Source of the DNA: Coprobacillus cateniformis
GTDB lineage: Bacteria > Bacillota_I > Bacilli_A > Erysipelotrichales > Coprobacillaceae
Length of the DNA: 64,000 bases
Direction of reading: 5' to 3'
NCBI RefSeq assembly: GCF_009767585.1
Contig: NZ_WSNW01000001.1
Coordinates: forward strand, 2,499,941 to 2,563,940
In this document: positions 1 through 8,233 of the stretch, one piece after another
Numbering within the stretch: position 1 is the first letter of the stretch
Layout of the letters: each line of letters begins with the position of its first letter
Translations under genes and position numbers: made by a program
The notes under the pieces: model-generated
Seen by the model: the letters and a program-made list of their open reading frames with translations, nothing else
Told to the model about the DNA's origin: nothing
Databases searched by the model: none

Positions 1-300
1 ATAATTGTCATTATCAATCCATGTAGAATACTGATCTTGATGTAGAAAAGTATAGTATGAAGAATGACCGCTCTCGATTACTGTTCGTTCTTTTCTTTTG
101 AGCCATATATCTTCACTTTTTCCATCCATAAGATATTGAAATATAACTAACCCTTTATAAACAATACGAACTCCTACACTTTTAAGTTGATGTGATTGAA
201 TATAATCGATTAACTCTAAACCAAATTTTAATCCAAAAGCATGTTGAAATGATTCAAATACAAGTTCATGTTCTTGTTGTAAAATATCTTTTTTATTCAT
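1..300 (-). CDS. UPF0303 / HbpS-like heme-degrading-domain protein, N-terminal 100 residues
   Basis: The open frame starts at an ATG at 300 behind GGAGGAG and runs off the window edge, so only the first 100 codons are visible. The stretch RIVYKGLVIFQYLMDGKS, then WLKRKERTV and GHSSYY, is the UPF0303 signature (small alpha/beta proteins of about 155-165 residues related to GlcG/HbpS, annotated as heme-degrading-domain proteins). An earlier ATG four codons upstream is followed at once by TAA, which fixes the start. Family membership is fairly clear; the substrate is unknown. Confidence 0.75.
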   Translation of the reverse strand, partial: MNKKDILQQEHELVFESFQHAFGLKFGLELIDYIQSHQLKSVGVRIVYKGLVIFQYLMDGKSEDIWLKRKERTVIESGHSSYYTFLHQDQYSTWIDNDNY

Positions 301-342
301 TCATTTCTCCTCCTTGTACTTTCTATTTTACTTAGAAAAGAA

Positions 343-369
343 ATAAAAAAAAGAGTTCATAAGAACTCT
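343..369 (-). terminator. Rho-independent terminator of the Rpn-family gene
   Basis: The arms AGAGTTC and GAACTCT are separated by four bases and followed on the minus strand by a run of eight or nine T. It lies about 95 bases past the stop of the upstream minus-strand nuclease gene and before the UPF0303 gene. Confidence 0.8.
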
Positions 370-464
370 GGGAAAAAAGTACAGCTTTTATTTTAATTGT
401 ATGAAAAATGCTGAACTTTTAATACATTTGGATATTCAATTGAGTTTGAATACAATAGACTTTT

Positions 465-1412
465 TTAACTCCAAGTTTTTAATATATCTTCTTCAGTTTT
501 TGCATTGAGTATAGTCAGTGTCACTTGATTAAGTTCATCAGCTGTACTTGTCTCTAATTTCATGATTAATTCATCAGATAAAACTCCAAACTTGCTTTTT
601 AATTGTGTTAATAGTAGTGAAACTTTTCCCTTAATTTCACCTTTCATTTCTCTTTCTCTGACATATTCATCAAATACAGTGCACATATTTATCTCCTCGC
701 TTTCTTCTTTCTGGACTTTGATACTGAATTTCTTGTTACCTATAATTGTAGCTACAACAACTGCAACTTCCTTAGTTAATATCATATCTCTTAGACTCTC
801 TATATTCTTATCCCAGCTATAAAATATCTGTACTGCTTTTACCATCATATAATTATCTGGCTGTCTTAACTTGCTGAGGTCAATATCCTTGATATCATAG
901 ATATGACCATTCCAATCATTAATCAAATCCCTATATGTATGGGGTATCTTCATTATTTCTGTGAGGGTATGCGGCTGAATCCATTTTTTATCGCCATAGT
1001 AAAGCACACAGGTTGTAACTGGTAGTGGATGAAATGACTTCCTAGCAGCATCATTGAGTATGTTCAACTGCTGATTGTATGTAATCGTATCATAAACCAA
1101 TATCCGAAAGGGCATAGTATAATCAATTGTCTGTTGGTTTTCAAGGCCAATCAGTAGAGCCAAATCATTATGATTGACTCTCATCATAATATCTCTTCCC
1201 TTGTTAACGCTCATTTCTATAGCCTTATGATCAAAAACAGTAGAACTGTTAGAGTCATAGAGAGATAGATTTTCATCACACAGTACAGTATGTCCGTGAA
1301 AAAGAAGACAGTTGATAAGGTCAGCAAATCGCTCCTTTTGTTTAAAGAAGTCCTTGAGAGTTGGATCTGGTGTAGTGTTCAATAGAACATCATGATGAGT
1401 CACAGTATACAT
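465..1412 (-). CDS. Rpn family recombination-promoting nuclease / PD-(D/E)XK transposase-like protein
   Basis: This 315-residue protein matches the Rpn/PDDEXK_2 family, whose members resemble restriction-type nucleases and are often labelled putative transposases. The central block GLENQQTIDYTMPFRILVYD carries the E-x-Q catalytic-core pattern followed by the 'MPxR..xYD' segment typical of the family. The C-terminus (EYVREREMKGEIKGKVSLLL) is the charged helical tail usually found there. A longer frame begins 18 codons upstream, but AAGGAGG sits five bases before the ATG at 1412, so that start was chosen. It is monocistronic with its own terminator. In E. coli Rpn proteins promote RecA-independent recombination; any role here is inference. 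Confidence 0.8.
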   Translation of the reverse strand: MYTVTHHDVLLNTTPDPTLKDFFKQKERFADLINCLLFHGHTVLCDENLSLYDSNSSTVFDHKAIEMSVNKGRDIMMRVNHNDLALLIGLENQQTIDYTMPFRILVYDTITYNQQLNILNDAARKSFHPLPVTTCVLYYGDKKWIQPHTLTEIMKIPHTYRDLINDWNGHIYDIKDIDLSKLRQPDNYMMVKAVQIFYSWDKNIESLRDMILTKEVAVVVATIIGNKKFSIKVQKEESEEINMCTVFDEYVREREMKGEIKGKVSLLLTQLKSKFGVLSDELIMKLETSTADELNQVTLTILNAKTEEDILKTWS

Positions 1413-1570
1413 ATAGACCTCCTTGATAAAATAGAAGAGGTATATTACAGATATATCATAACACAAAGATTGCTAAAAGAAAATATATATAGAAAAGAAA
1501 ATCATACCTCTTACTATATATATTCACTATTTTTTTCCATTTTTCTTCTTTTTCTTTAAAAAAATGAGAA

Positions 1571-2413
1571 CTATTTTTTTATATAAAAATCAAGATTCTT
1601 TTTATGTTGATGATGATGCATGTAATCATATTTATAAATGAAAGAGTAAAGAACAGTTAAGATGAACTGGAATGAGATTTGTGAATAAAAAGTTCCTATC
1701 TTATAGTCGTTTTCCATATCAGGAATAACAATACATATATCACTATAATCCACTAATCGACTATTTTTGTTAGCTGTTATAGTTATCATGGGTATATTTT
1801 TTCTTTTTAAGATCTGAGCACAAGTTTTAAATTGATTATTGGTACCATTATAAGTCATAAAGAAAGCACAATCATGAGGGGTCATATTATAAGCCATTGC
1901 TATTTCTTCATAATTCTCTGTTGCTAAAATAGGATAGATATTAATCTTCATTAATTTATTAATAAAAGTCATAGCAGTGATACGAGAATCTCCAATTGCA
2001 AAAATAAATATGCGTTGACTATTGATGATTAATTGACTGATTCTTTCTAAGTGATTTATATTTAATTGTGCTTGTACAATATTTATTGTTTCTTTATACA
2101 AAGATGAAATATCATTAATAATCTCATAATAATTTTCGGATTGATAGAAAGGCGTACTAAAATCAACAGAATGATTAATGAATTTCTGTGATTCAAGTTC
2201 TATAGCGAGAGCCAACTTAAAATCTTTATAACCCTTATAACCAATTTTTTTGCAAATTCTTATGATTGCAGCATTTGATGAATGAGTGGCTAGAGCAAGT
2301 TGTTGAATACTCATTTTGGCAATAGAATGAATGTTTTCTAAGATATATGTATTAATACTTTGTTCTGTTGGTGTGAAGTTCTGATGGTTAATCAATTGTT
2401 GTATAATATTCAT
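1571..2413 (-). CDS. MurR/RpiR family transcriptional regulator
   Basis: The 280-residue protein has an N-terminal HTH_6 domain (QLALATHSSNAAIIRICKKIGYKGYKDFK, residues about 39-66) and a C-terminal SIS sugar-isomerase-like sensor domain (FIFAIGDSRITAMTF, then FFMTYNGTNNQFKT). RpiR proteins sense phosphosugars and control sugar catabolic genes. It starts only 17 bases after the stop of a second RpiR gene, so the two form an operon. The SIS phosphosugar loop normally reads S-x-S-G-E-T; here it is TYNGTN, so ligand binding may differ. No sugar-enzyme gene is adjacent apart from the divergent SemiSWEET gene. Confidence 0.85.
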   Translation of the reverse strand: MNIIQQLINHQNFTPTEQSINTYILENIHSIAKMSIQQLALATHSSNAAIIRICKKIGYKGYKDFKLALAIELESQKFINHSVDFSTPFYQSENYYEIINDISSLYKETINIVQAQLNINHLERISQLIINSQRIFIFAIGDSRITAMTFINKLMKINIYPILATENYEEIAMAYNMTPHDCAFFMTYNGTNNQFKTCAQILKRKNIPMITITANKNSRLVDYSDICIVIPDMENDYKIGTFYSQISFQFILTVLYSFIYKYDYMHHHQHKKNLDFYIKK

Positions 2414-2430
2414 AATTATGAATCTCCTCT

Positions 2431-3318
2431 TTATTTATAGTGTTCTTCTTTAATAAGTTCAACAGTAGAATATCGATCAGATTCAATAACTTGTGAAGTT
2501 TTCATTCTTAAATCAAGATTGTACTGATAGTCTAATGCAAAAACACATGAATAAATGACATCAAGAAGATATTCGATAGCACTATCTGTAGAATAAGTTG
2601 CAATTTTAGAATAGAGTTTTTCTCGAGTACAGATTTTGAGTACACAATCAGATAATCGGGCAGTTGTATTATCTCCAATATTGGTAATTGCTATGATAGG
2701 AATTTGATTTTGTTTAAGGGCAAGGATACATCTGTTTAGAATATCCGTTTCACCAGAATAAGAAACAATAATTGCACATGTTGATGAAGCAGCAAGTGTA
2801 GCTTGGAAAAGAATTTCACTTTGTAAGGAACATATCTCAACATGTTTTTGAATCCTTGACATATTGTGCTTAAATTCTTGAGTAATTAATAAATTATTAC
2901 TGACTGCAAAGAGATGAATAGAAGAGGCTTTACGAATAATTTGAATGGCTTTTTGCAAGTCATCATGTGTAATTAAAGAAAGGGTATCATCGATAGATTC
3001 TTTTTTGAGTATAGCAATCTTAGAAGCAATTGACATGATAGTATCATTTTCTAGAAAAGGAATATTAGCATCTACATGACAAAAATGTGTTTCTAGATAT
3101 TTAAGTTCTTGTAAATATGCAGATTTTAATTCATTCCATCCTTGAAAGCCCATTTTATGAGCGATTCTTATGAGGGTGGATGGTGCTGTATATGTGGCTT
3201 CGCCTATTTCTTTCGTTGTCATATTTTGAATATCCATTTTTTGATTGAGAATAAAATCGATAACAACTCTTTCGCTGTTAGAAAAAGTACATTTTTCAAA
3301 CCGATCTTGAATTAACAT
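2431..3318 (-). CDS. MurR/RpiR family transcriptional regulator
   Basis: The 295-residue protein has an HTH_6 domain (IGEATYTAPSTLIRIAHKMGFQGWNELK, residues about 42-69) and a SIS domain containing the canonical loop IIVSYSGETDI near residue 180. AGGAGG precedes the ATG. It is the first gene of a two-RpiR operon. The two proteins share architecture but not obvious close sequence, so they are probably old paralogs able to form mixed regulators. It is divergent from the SemiSWEET gene 280 bases away, which makes that transporter the likeliest local target (inference). Confidence 0.88.
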   Translation of the reverse strand: MLIQDRFEKCTFSNSERVVIDFILNQKMDIQNMTTKEIGEATYTAPSTLIRIAHKMGFQGWNELKSAYLQELKYLETHFCHVDANIPFLENDTIMSIASKIAILKKESIDDTLSLITHDDLQKAIQIIRKASSIHLFAVSNNLLITQEFKHNMSRIQKHVEICSLQSEILFQATLAASSTCAIIVSYSGETDILNRCILALKQNQIPIIAITNIGDNTTARLSDCVLKICTREKLYSKIATYSTDSAIEYLLDVIYSCVFALDYQYNLDLRMKTSQVIESDRYSTVELIKEEHYK

Positions 3319-3600
3319 ATGAAAACCTCCTTTTTCTTATTTTAACATTTGAATTTTGTAAATACCATTCTAAAAAAACAATATTTATTTCATGATATTT
3401 GTAAATATCTTTGCAAAGTGCTGACTGAAAATTGAAAAACACTATAAAATATTTATAATGTGGGGTGTAAGGAGGAAGAATTGAGGGAAAAATATGGTGG
3501 AGAAAGTTATATATAATGATTCAATAAATTATACAACAGAAAATGTGATTATCTCTTAAGAAAAGTCATGAATAAGCAATAATGAAATGGAGGAAGAAAA

Positions 3601-3840
3601 ATGATTGGAACAATTGCAGCAATTTTAACAACGCTATCTTTTTTACCACAAGCATATCAAGTGATAAAAACAAAGGATACTTCAGGGATATCCTTAGGAA
3701 TGTATACAATGTTTGTATTAGGTGTTTTTTTATGGATTATTCATGGTTGGAATGTTCAAGATTATAATCTTATTGGTGCCAATGCTATTACATTTGTATT
3801 TGCTATTATTATTTTATCTTATAAAATAAAATATAAATAA
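3601..3840 (+). CDS. SemiSWEET-type sugar transporter (PQ-loop/MtN3 family)
   Basis: This 79-residue protein has three predicted transmembrane helices and the diagnostic PQ-loop motif (LPQAYQVIKTKDTSGIS, residues about 16-32), which defines bacterial SemiSWEETs. Such proteins dimerise to form a sugar uniporter. GGAGG lies a few bases before the ATG. An overlapping frame starting at 3582 encodes a meaningless peptide and was rejected. A terminator follows immediately. The divergent RpiR pair suggests sugar-phosphate control. Confidence 0.9.
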   Translation: MIGTIAAILTTLSFLPQAYQVIKTKDTSGISLGMYTMFVLGVFLWIIHGWNVQDYNLIGANAITFVFAIIILSYKIKYK

Positions 3841-3843
3841 TCT

Positions 3844-3872
3844 AAAAAGCAACTTATCTAGGGCTGCTTTTT
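3844..3872. terminator. Bidirectional terminator between SemiSWEET and MATE genes
   Basis: The arms AAAAAGCA and TGCTTTTT surround a 13-base loop. The flanking A and T runs let it serve both the plus-strand SemiSWEET gene and the convergent minus-strand MATE gene. Confidence 0.7.
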
Positions 3873-3874
3873 GA

Positions 3875-5209
3875 TTATGTTTTCGTATGTAACCAATTTT
3901 CTTTCTTTATACCATATACAATACCTGTTAAATCAGCAATGAACCAGCCAATTGGGATTGCCCACCAAATGGCTACTGAACCAAATGCTGGTGCAAATAA
4001 ATACGCCAGTACAACACGAAGACCTAAAGAAATAACAGTTAAGATCACTGAAATACCTGGTTTTCCTATACCACGATAATAACCGTAGAGAAGAAATAGA
4101 CAACCGATGCCTAAATAACACATACCTTCTATTTGTAAATATTGAACTCCCTGACGAATCATTTCAACTTCTTCTGGATGAATAAAGATGAGCATCAATT
4201 CTTTAGCAAAGACAACAACCCCAAAAGAAATCATTAAACAGAAAATTGTTGATATACAAATAGCTGACTTTAAACCTTTTTGAATTCTTTCTTCTTGATG
4301 AGCACCTTTGTTTTGTGCAATGAAGGTTGAAAATGCGTTTCCAAAATCCTGCACAGGCATATAAGCAAAAGAATCAATTTTAACTGCTGCTGCAAAAGTC
4401 GACATCGTGATAACACCAAAACTGTTGACTAAACCTTGAATCATTAAGATACCAAAATTCATTACTGATTGTTGAATACAAGTCAGCAATGAATAATCTC
4501 TTATTTTTCTAAAAATATCTATATCAAAGTGATAATGCTGTTTCTGTGGTAGAAGCTCTTTTTGAGTCATAAAAACATAAATCATGATTCCAATGCCGCT
4601 CATTGCTTGAGCAATAATAGTTGCAAGTGCAGCTCCACCAACACCTAAATTTAAAGAAACAATAAAGAATATATCAAGGATAATATTCACAGTAGTAGCA
4701 ATGGCTAAAAAGATTAAAGGGACTCTTGAGTTACCTAAAGCTCTTAAAACACAAGAAAAATAATTATAAAGAAAGGTGAAGAAAAAACCAAAAAAGATTA
4801 TCCATAAGTAATCATATGTTTGCTGATAAATATCTGTAGGAATATTGAGAAAGGTTAAGATTGGATGAATACATAATAAACATAATATCTCAATAATCAC
4901 AGCAAGCACTGCAATTCCTATAAAAGAAACAAAAAATGAAGTTTTCATTTTATCAACTTCTTTGGCTCCAAACAACATTGAAAATAAAATTCCACTCCCC
5001 ATACATAAGCCTAAAATGATAGATGTTAAAAAAGTCATAATCGTAAATGATGATCCAACTGCTGCCAAAGCATGTGAACCAAGATATTGCCCAACAATAA
5101 AAGTATCGGCAATATTATAAAATTGTTGTAATAAATTTCCTAAAATCATTGGTAAAGAAAAAAATAATAATGACTTTGTAATATGTCCTTTTGTTAATTG
5201 ATGATTCAT
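3875..5209 (-). CDS. MATE family efflux transporter
   Basis: The 444-residue protein has 12 hydrophobic segments in two repeated halves. Its opening (SLPMILGNLLQQFYNIADTFIVGQYLG) is characteristic of the MATE/DinF-type Na+ or H+ antiporters that export drugs and cationic metabolites. GAGGTG precedes the ATG. It is divergent from a TetR-SDR unit with a 136-base gap holding a TetR-type palindrome and promoter, so that TetR may also control this gene (inference). A second MATE gene of nearly the same length lies at 31.2-32.5 kb. Confidence 0.92.
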   Translation of the reverse strand: MNHQLTKGHITKSLLFFSLPMILGNLLQQFYNIADTFIVGQYLGSHALAAVGSSFTIMTFLTSIILGLCMGSGILFSMLFGAKEVDKMKTSFFVSFIGIAVLAVIIEILCLLCIHPILTFLNIPTDIYQQTYDYLWIIFFGFFFTFLYNYFSCVLRALGNSRVPLIFLAIATTVNIILDIFFIVSLNLGVGGAALATIIAQAMSGIGIMIYVFMTQKELLPQKQHYHFDIDIFRKIRDYSLLTCIQQSVMNFGILMIQGLVNSFGVITMSTFAAAVKIDSFAYMPVQDFGNAFSTFIAQNKGAHQEERIQKGLKSAICISTIFCLMISFGVVVFAKELMLIFIHPEEVEMIRQGVQYLQIEGMCYLGIGCLFLLYGYYRGIGKPGISVILTVISLGLRVVLAYLFAPAFGSVAIWWAIPIGWFIADLTGIVYGIKKENWLHTKT

Positions 5210-5278
5210 ATTGACACCTCATACAGTTATGATAGACGAAAAGGATAAAATGTCAATGATATTTAAGGAAAAAAGATG

Positions 5279-5328
5279 TTGATTAGTTTATAGAGAAGGA
5301 ATATAATTTGAATGAATAAATATTCATT
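5279..5328 (+). promoter_or_regulatory. TetR promoter with 18-bp palindromic operator
   Basis: TTGATT (5279-5284), a 17-base spacer and TATAAT (5302-5307) form a sigma-A promoter. It is followed at 5311-5328 by a perfect palindrome, AATGAATA-AA-TATTCATT, right where transcription should start. That is the classic layout of an autoregulated TetR/AcrR repressor gene. Operator function is inferred from position and symmetry. Confidence 0.7.
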
Positions 5329-5345
5329 TAAAAAAGGAGGTAAAT

Positions 5346-5966
5346 ATGCCAAAATCACCAGAGAGATGTCAAGAAATACGTCAAGAGATGCGATCTAAAA
5401 TTTTACATGAATCTATGCTTTATTTTGCAAAAAATGGATTCTCAGGAACAAAAATAAGTGATTTGTCTCAATATATTGGAATTGCTCAAGGAACAATATA
5501 TGTTTATTTTCAGTCTAAGGAAGATTTGTTCCAAGAAATTTTTTCAATTGTTAATAATCATCAGGATATCAATGATATGAAATGTTTAACGTATCTGCCT
5601 ATTTCAGCAAAACAAAAAATTCTTCAATTATCTCATAGTCTTATGCAAAGATTAGAACAAGATGAAAGTTATGCAGCCAAGATTACCTTAAATACACAGA
5701 TGATGTTTGAAAAGAATGACTTTCGTTCAAGGGATACGACTTATCAATCAGAACTTTACAAATATGTTGCAAAAATCATAAAACAGGGTCAAAAGGAAAA
5801 AACTGTCGTTACAGGATCAGCGATGAAATTGGCTGATTATTACTGGGGGGTTATCTACCTTTACGCATTAAAAAAATTATTTACAACAAAATATGAAATG
5901 ATTTCAGCTAATGATCTGGCACGTATTTTGTTAAAAGATGAAACAAAGAAAGGATCGGAAATTTGA
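5346..5966 (+). CDS. TetR/AcrR family transcriptional regulator
   Basis: The 206-residue protein has an N-terminal TetR helix-turn-helix (GFSGTKISDLSQYIGIAQGT then IYVYFQSKEDLFQEI, residues about 30-65) and a variable ligand-binding C-terminal domain. AAGGAGG precedes the ATG. A promoter with a perfect AATGAATA/TATTCATT palindrome lies just upstream, suggesting autorepression. The next gene, a short-chain dehydrogenase, overlaps its 3' end, so the two are cotranscribed and the SDR or its substrate may be the controlled function. The MATE exporter is divergent. Confidence 0.9.
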   Translation: MPKSPERCQEIRQEMRSKILHESMLYFAKNGFSGTKISDLSQYIGIAQGTIYVYFQSKEDLFQEIFSIVNNHQDINDMKCLTYLPISAKQKILQLSHSLMQRLEQDESYAAKITLNTQMMFEKNDFRSRDTTYQSELYKYVAKIIKQGQKEKTVVTGSAMKLADYYWGVIYLYALKKLFTTKYEMISANDLARILLKDETKKGSEI

Positions 5967-6753
5967 ATTGAAAAATCAGTGTATACATCAAAAAATTGCA
6001 ATTGTAACAGGTGCTAGTGGGGGGATTGGAAAAGAGTTTGTTTGTGAATTGATGAAAGAAGATATTGATAAAATTTGGGTTGTTGGAAGAAATGCTGAAA
6101 GGTTGTCTCTCCTTCAAAAACAATATGGAGATAAGATTGTTTGTGTTTGTAAGGACTTAACTGATTCTCAAGATCTATTGTCAATAGAGGCTTTGTTGGT
6201 TGAACAGAATGTTATTATCTCTTATTTGATTAATAATGCAGGTATAGCTCAGATGAAACCTTCAAAAGATTTACAGCCTCAAGAAATAGAAAAAACAATT
6301 CTTTTGAACTGTTATGCTCCAGTTGTGTTAACGAATATTTGTCTTCCTTTTATGAAAAAAGGTAGCATTGTCATGAATATATCTTCAGCTTCAGCTTTTC
6401 AACCTGTGCCCTATATTAATTTATATGCAGCTACAAAATCTTTTGAAAAAAGTTATTCTCTAGCTTTAAATGAAGAATTGAAAAATTTAGGAATAAATGT
6501 AATAGCAGTATGTCCAAGTTGGGTAGATACAGATATGCTCATCAGAGAAATTCATGGCAAAAAGGTAAAATTTCCTGGAATTGTTACACCAAAACAAGTT
6601 GTGATCAAGGCTATGGAAGATGCAAAAATGGGGAAAGAGCTATCTATTTGTTCGATATATGTCAAGTGTCAATATTTTTATGCTAAATTTATGCCACGAC
6701 AATGGATTATGAAGATATGGATGAGGTCGTTAAGAAAACTGGATCATAATTAG
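5938..6753 (+). CDS. SDR family NAD(P)-dependent oxidoreductase
   Basis: This classical short-chain dehydrogenase has the Rossmann motif TGASGGIG near residue 25, NNAG near 100, the active-site serine in NISSAS near 146 and the catalytic YAATK (Tyr-x-x-x-Lys) near 162. The frame begins at an ATG inside the upstream TetR gene. A TTG at 5968, just past the TetR stop and behind AAAGGATCGG, is an alternative that would trim ten residues, so the exact N-terminus is uncertain. The substrate cannot be read from sequence. Confidence 0.88.
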   Translation: MKQRKDRKFELKNQCIHQKIAIVTGASGGIGKEFVCELMKEDIDKIWVVGRNAERLSLLQKQYGDKIVCVCKDLTDSQDLLSIEALLVEQNVIISYLINNAGIAQMKPSKDLQPQEIEKTILLNCYAPVVLTNICLPFMKKGSIVMNISSASAFQPVPYINLYAATKSFEKSYSLALNEELKNLGINVIAVCPSWVDTDMLIREIHGKKVKFPGIVTPKQVVIKAMEDAKMGKELSICSIYVKCQYFYAKFMPRQWIMKIWMRSLRKLDHN

Positions 6754-6785
6754 AGAGATTTATATATTAATATGCAATTACTGAC

Positions 6786-6827
6786 TTGACAAAAATGAGA
6801 AAACATTATAACATAACATTGTTATGT
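6786..6827 (+). promoter_or_regulatory. Promoter overlapped by a TetR palindrome (operator 1)
   Basis: TTGACA at 6786-6791 and TAACAT at 6809-6814 are spaced by 17 bases. The perfect 17-bp palindrome ACATAACA-T-TGTTATGT (6811-6827) covers the -10 region and the expected start site. A longer version of the same palindrome occurs at 7478-7502. This is strong positional evidence for autorepression by the TetR encoded immediately downstream. Confidence 0.8.
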
Positions 6828-6842
6828 GAGGTGATGAACAGA

Positions 6843-7460
6843 GTGCAAAAAGAAGATACAAGAGAGCGGTTATTGTTTTTTGCTAAACAGGAGTTTCTAG
6901 AAGTTGGTTATCAAAAATCATCACTACGGAAAATTTGTAAAAATGCAGGAGTGACGACAGGAGCATTATATTTTTTCTTCAAGGATAAGGCAGATTTGTT
7001 TGATGCTTTAGTCCGTGATTTTGCAGATGAAATCATGACATTATTAAAAGAACATTCTTCACAAGAGGAAGCAATGCATCAAAAGCAATTTGACCATACA
7101 ATTACATTGGATATTTCTTTTGGGAAAGAACTGATATCAACTTATTATGCTCATCAGGATATTGGACAGTTATTGATTAATTGTTCTCAAGGTACAGTAT
7201 ATGAAGATTATTTTGAACAAATTCGCCAATTTATAGAAGCACGTATTCTGGTTGTTTTAGAAAAATTATTAGATTTTCCCAATCCTGTATTTAATGAATG
7301 TACATTACATTGGTTATCACATTTACAAGTTCATTCATTTTTACATGTATTATCTCATAATTATAGTGAAGAAAAGGCTTTACAACAAATTGAAATTGTT
7401 GTTACCTTTTTAAGAAATGGATTTAATTCTTTAATGGAAGAGGCTTTATTGAGAAAGTAA
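6843..7460 (+). CDS. TetR family regulator of the downstream ABC transporter
   Basis: This regulator of about 205 residues has a TetR HTH (SSLRKICKNAGVTTGA then LYFFFKDKADLF, residues about 25-52) and a ligand-binding C-terminus. The open frame extends to 6786, but that portion lies over the promoter and operator. AGGTGAT seven bases before the GTG at 6843 makes that the likely start, giving VQKEDTRERLLFF, a normal TetR beginning (the ATG at 6834 is the alternative). Two related palindromes, before this gene and before the ABC genes, argue that it represses itself and the exporter. Confidence 0.88.
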   Translation: MQKEDTRERLLFFAKQEFLEVGYQKSSLRKICKNAGVTTGALYFFFKDKADLFDALVRDFADEIMTLLKEHSSQEEAMHQKQFDHTITLDISFGKELISTYYAHQDIGQLLINCSQGTVYEDYFEQIRQFIEARILVVLEKLLDFPNPVFNECTLHWLSHLQVHSFLHVLSHNYSEEKALQQIEIVVTFLRNGFNSLMEEALLRK

Positions 7461-7477
7461 TTCCTTTTCTTTTTCAG

Positions 7478-7502
7478 CATAACATAACACTGTTATGTTA
7501 TG
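7478..7502 (+). promoter_or_regulatory. Extended TetR palindrome (operator 2) before the ABC transporter
   Basis: A perfect 25-bp palindrome made of CATAACATAACA, a central C and TGTTATGTTATG lies between the TetR stop and the ABC ATPase start. Its core ACATAACA/TGTTATGT is identical to operator 1 except for the central base. Confidence 0.8.
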
Positions 7503-7528
7503 GAATAAATATGATAGGAGGAGTTTTC

Positions 7529-8227
7529 ATGTATTTAAATGTTAAAGGTGTTAAAAAGTTTTATGGGCAGGGTGAAGGTCGTATTATGGTTTTAAAGGGG
7601 ATTGAATGTATCATTGAGAAAGGTGAGATATGTGTTTTACTGGGACCTTCTGGTTCAGGGAAATCAACGTTATTGAATTTAATTGGTGGAATTGAGGATA
7701 TTGATGAAGGAAGTATTTTTGTTGATCAACAAGATTTAGGGGTCATGTCTTCAAAAGAATTAGGACAGTATCGTCGAAAGACACTGGGGTTTATTTTTCA
7801 GTCTTATCATCTTGTTCCTCATTTAACTGTTAAAGAAAATATTGAATCTGGAGCCTATTTAAGTTCATCACCAATTGATATTCATGATCTTTTACTAAAG
7901 TTAGGGCTAGAGGAACATAAAAATAAATATCCTAATCAATTATCAGGTGGTCAGCAACAACGAACAGCTATTGGACGTGCTTTAGCAAAAAATCCAAGTC
8001 TTTTATTATGTGATGAACCAACAGGGGCATTGGATTATTACACATCAAAAGATATCTTAGAACTTCTAGAACGGTTACACCAAGATTATGGAACAACAAT
8101 TTTAATTGTGACACATAATGATGCTATTGCTAAAATGGCTCACCGTATTATGTATTTAAAAGATGGTCAAATTGTCAATATCCAAATGAATCCTCAGCCT
8201 ATGGCTGTGAAAGATATTGAATGGTAG
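7529..8227 (+). CDS. ABC transporter ATP-binding protein (LolD/MacB type)
   Basis: This 232-residue ATPase has Walker A GPSGSGKST, Q-loop FQSYHL, signature LSGGQQQR and Walker B LLLCDEPTGALD. The length and motifs are those of the LolD/MacB/FtsE class that pairs with FtsX-domain permeases. AGGAGG precedes the ATG at 7529; a frame start six codons earlier lies on top of that ribosome site and was rejected. The permease follows directly, and both lie behind the 25-bp palindrome, so the pair is probably induced when the TetR binds its ligand. Confidence 0.93.
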   Translation: MYLNVKGVKKFYGQGEGRIMVLKGIECIIEKGEICVLLGPSGSGKSTLLNLIGGIEDIDEGSIFVDQQDLGVMSSKELGQYRRKTLGFIFQSYHLVPHLTVKENIESGAYLSSSPIDIHDLLLKLGLEEHKNKYPNQLSGGQQQRTAIGRALAKNPSLLLCDEPTGALDYYTSKDILELLERLHQDYGTTILIVTHNDAIAKMAHRIMYLKDGQIVNIQMNPQPMAVKDIEW

Positions 8228-8233
8228 GTGATA

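Noticed and set aside
3582..3767. 61-codon open frame overlapping the SemiSWEET gene
   Set aside because: It reads as a low-complexity shadow of the SemiSWEET frame, which has the PQ-loop motif and a proper ribosome site.
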